Positions 3,727-5,082 of a stretch of DNA of 5,082 nucleotides are shown one piece after another. Source of the DNA: an uncultured Altererythrobacter sp. (lineage in GTDB: Bacteria; Pseudomonadota; Alphaproteobacteria; Sphingomonadales; Sphingomonadaceae). Location of the stretch: NCBI GenBank assembly GCA_946885545.1, contig CAMPGP010000166.1, forward strand, positions 1-5,082, read 5' to 3'. Every line of letters begins with the position of its first letter. Positions within the stretch are counted from its first letter, which is position 1. The notes beneath the pieces were generated by a model. It was not told the DNA's origin, did no database searches, and worked only from the letters and a program-made list of their open reading frames with translations. Made by a program: the position numbers and the translations under genes.

Positions 3727-4578
3727 TTGTCAGGCGTCACACCAGTCCAGCGCCCAGCGCAGACCGAGAGCGTGCAGGCTTCGATTGCCCGCGCCTCGAC
3801 CGCGACCGGGGTCGATTTCGACTACCTGCTCGCGCAGGCCAAGATCGAATCCGGCCTCGACGCCGACGCGAAGGCGCGCACGTCCAGCGCATCCGGCCTC
3901 TACCAGTTCATCTCTTCCACCTGGCTTGAGACGCTCGATCGGCACGGCAAGACGCACGGGCTCGACTGGGCCGAGGCTGCGATTACCCGTCAGGGCGGCC
4001 GCGCCACCGTCGGCGACGCAGGTATGCGCTCACAGATCATGGCGCTGCGCTTCGACCCGAACGTCTCATCGCTAATGGCCGCCGAACTCGCACGCGACAA
4101 CGCGGGCGAGCTGCGCGGCTTTCTCGGCCGCGAACCCGATCATGCCGAACTATACCTCGCCCACTTCCTCGGCGCAGGCGGCGCGAAGAGCTTTCTCGGC
4201 GCGCTGAACGACAATCCGCTGTCTCCCGCCGCGGCGCTGTTTCCCAAGCCCGCGTCGGCCAATCCCTCGATCTTCTACCAGGGTGGGCGCTCGCGCTCGG
4301 TCGGCGAGGTCATGGATCTGATGCGCACCAAGGTCGAAGGCGCCAAGGAAGGTGGCGGGTTCGTCGCTCCGCCGGGCGGCGCATACATGCCCGCCGCCCC
4401 TGCGGCGGCATTCGGCCATGCACGGCGCACCTTCGCCGTGACCGAGACCGAAGCACCCCGCCGCCCCTCGATGGCGGAAACGTTGCAGGCCACGTTCGGC
4501 AGCTCCGGCGGGACCGGCGGGAACGCCTCGCGTCATATCGGTGAAGCCTACGGCAAGTTCAGGGCGTTCGGCCTGTGA
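3727..4578 (+). CDS. Flagellar-cluster lytic transglycosylase (SLT domain), no Sec signal
   Basis: The protein cleaves the glycan strands of peptidoglycan; in this setting the likely task is to open a gap for the rod. Of 283 residues, about 15-160 form a GH23-type SLT domain. Glu41 in LLAQAKIESGLDADAKA is the expected catalytic acid, followed by SSASGLYQFISSTW (53-66) and the substrate-groove segment YLAHFLGAGGAKSFL (143-157). The C-terminal 100 residues are Gly/Pro/Ala-rich and probably disordered. There is no hydrophobic N-terminal signal peptide, unlike the flagellar transglycosylase SltF of Rhodobacter as I recall it, so export through the flagellar apparatus is possible. There is also no FlgJ-type rod-binding domain ahead of it. 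The start is TTG, preceded by a sigma-54 promoter. The stop overlaps flhA as GTGA. A specific gene symbol is not justified. Confidence 0.85.
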   Translation: MSGVTPVQRPAQTESVQASIARASTATGVDFDYLLAQAKIESGLDADAKARTSSASGLYQFISSTWLETLDRHGKTHGLDWAEAAITRQGGRATVGDAGMRSQIMALRFDPNVSSLMAAELARDNAGELRGFLGREPDHAELYLAHFLGAGGAKSFLGALNDNPLSPAAALFPKPASANPSIFYQGGRSRSVGEVMDLMRTKVEGAKEGGGFVAPPGGAYMPAAPAAAFGHARRTFAVTETEAPRRPSMAETLQATFGSSGGTGGNASRHIGEAYGKFRAFGL

Positions 4579-5082
4579 CCTGGCGCACGTTCATGGCCCC
4601 GGCGCTCGCGCTGCCTGTCGGCATCCTGACGATCATCGTGCTGATGATCGTTCCGATCCCACCGATCATGCTGGACCTGTTCTTCGTGCTCAACATCGCG
4701 CTTTCGGTCGCGGTGCTGATGGCGGCGATGAATTCGGAAAAGCCGCTCGACTTCTCGTCCTTCCCTTCGGTCCTGCTGTTCGCGACGCTGCTGCGCCTCG
4801 CGCTCAACGTGGCCTCCACCCGCGTCGTGTTGATGAACGGGCACGAGGGCGAGGCCGCGGCGGGCAAGGTGATCGAAGCGTTCGGTGCATTCCTGATCGG
4901 CGGCAACTTCGCGGTGGGCATCTTCGTCTTCCTCATCCTCATGATCATCAACCTGGTCGTGGTGACGAAGGGCGCGGGCCGCGTGTCGGAAGTGTCTGCG
5001 CGCTTCACGCTCGACGCTCTGCCCGGAAAGCAGATGGCGATCGACGCCGATCTCGCCGCCGGGCTCATGACGGCGGACGAAG
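4575..5082 (+). CDS. flhA: Flagellar export gate protein FlhA, N-terminal part (runs off right edge)
   Basis: FlhA forms the nonameric inner-membrane export gate that uses the proton gradient to drive secretion of rod, hook and filament subunits. The 169 visible residues cover the first membrane helices and the FHIPEP signature. Hydrophobic segments lie at about 7-28, 33-51 and 103-130. FATLLRLALNVASTRVVLMN (69-88) and KGAGRVSEVSARFTLDALPG (132-151), continued by KQMAIDADLAAG, are close to invariant in the family. Arg83, Arg136, Arg143 and Asp147 align by recall with Salmonella R94, R147, R154 and D158. The GTG start overlaps the transglycosylase stop. An ATG six codons on (4593) is possible but has no ribosome site. 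The soluble C-terminal domain lies outside the window. Confidence 0.97.
   Translation, partial: MTWRTFMAPALALPVGILTIIVLMIVPIPPIMLDLFFVLNIALSVAVLMAAMNSEKPLDFSSFPSVLLFATLLRLALNVASTRVVLMNGHEGEAAAGKVIEAFGAFLIGGNFAVGIFVFLILMIINLVVVTKGAGRVSEVSARFTLDALPGKQMAIDADLAAGLMTADE

Noticed and set aside
4559..5068. Long open frame on the minus strand opposite flhA
   Set aside because: It lies antisense to a clearly recognisable FlhA. Its low-complexity Ser/Arg/Thr composition is what GC-rich codon bias produces on the opposite strand.

Overview
This window is a piece of a flagellar biogenesis cluster from a GC-rich (roughly two-thirds G+C) alphaproteobacterium. The compact proteins (a 97-residue FlgD, 113-residue FlgN, 94-residue FlgM), the Ala/Arg-rich composition and the gene order suggest the Sphingomonadales (Erythrobacter/Sphingomonas-like). 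That placement is inference, as there is no marker gene here. Coding density is near complete. No tRNA, rRNA, insertion sequence, phage gene or CRISPR array was seen.

Layout. Positions 1-1126 (minus strand) hold flgB, flgC, flgD and the first 25 codons of flgE, reading leftward as an overlapping rod/hook operon. Positions 1127-1304 are a divergent control region. Positions 1305-2437 (plus strand) encode a MotA/PomA-like channel protein and a small MotB/ExbD-like partner. These overlap each other and run into flgA (P-ring chaperone), flgM (anti-sigma-28) and flgN (hook-junction/filament chaperone), ending at 3649. After a 77-base gap come a lytic transglycosylase with a TTG start (3727-4578) and the 5' part of flhA (4575 onward, open at the right edge).

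Regulation. Three perfect sigma-54 (-24/-12) elements of the form TGGCAC-N5-TTGCW can be read directly. One (1157-1172, minus) serves flgBCDE, one (2359-2374, plus) serves flgAMN and one (3675-3690, plus) serves the transglycosylase and flhA. Six copies of a 16-base dyad, CGGCAA-N4-TTGCCG or close variants, occur as three tandem pairs at 1218-1253, 2928-2964 and 3341-3386. They resemble enhancer sites for a FlbD/FleQ-type sigma-54 activator.

How the genes work together. FlhA belongs to the export gate that secretes the rod (FlgB, FlgC), hook cap (FlgD) and hook (FlgE) subunits. FlgA assists the P ring, and the transglycosylase probably opens the peptidoglycan for the rod. FlgN delivers late junction proteins, and FlgM holds sigma-28 until the hook is done. 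The MotA/MotB-like pair is the least ordinary part. The channel protein keeps the two stator prolines but appears to lack the first MotA membrane helix. Its partner keeps the membrane aspartate but has no recognisable peptidoglycan-binding motif. The pair, together with the paired dyads, is the best candidate for something not well described.
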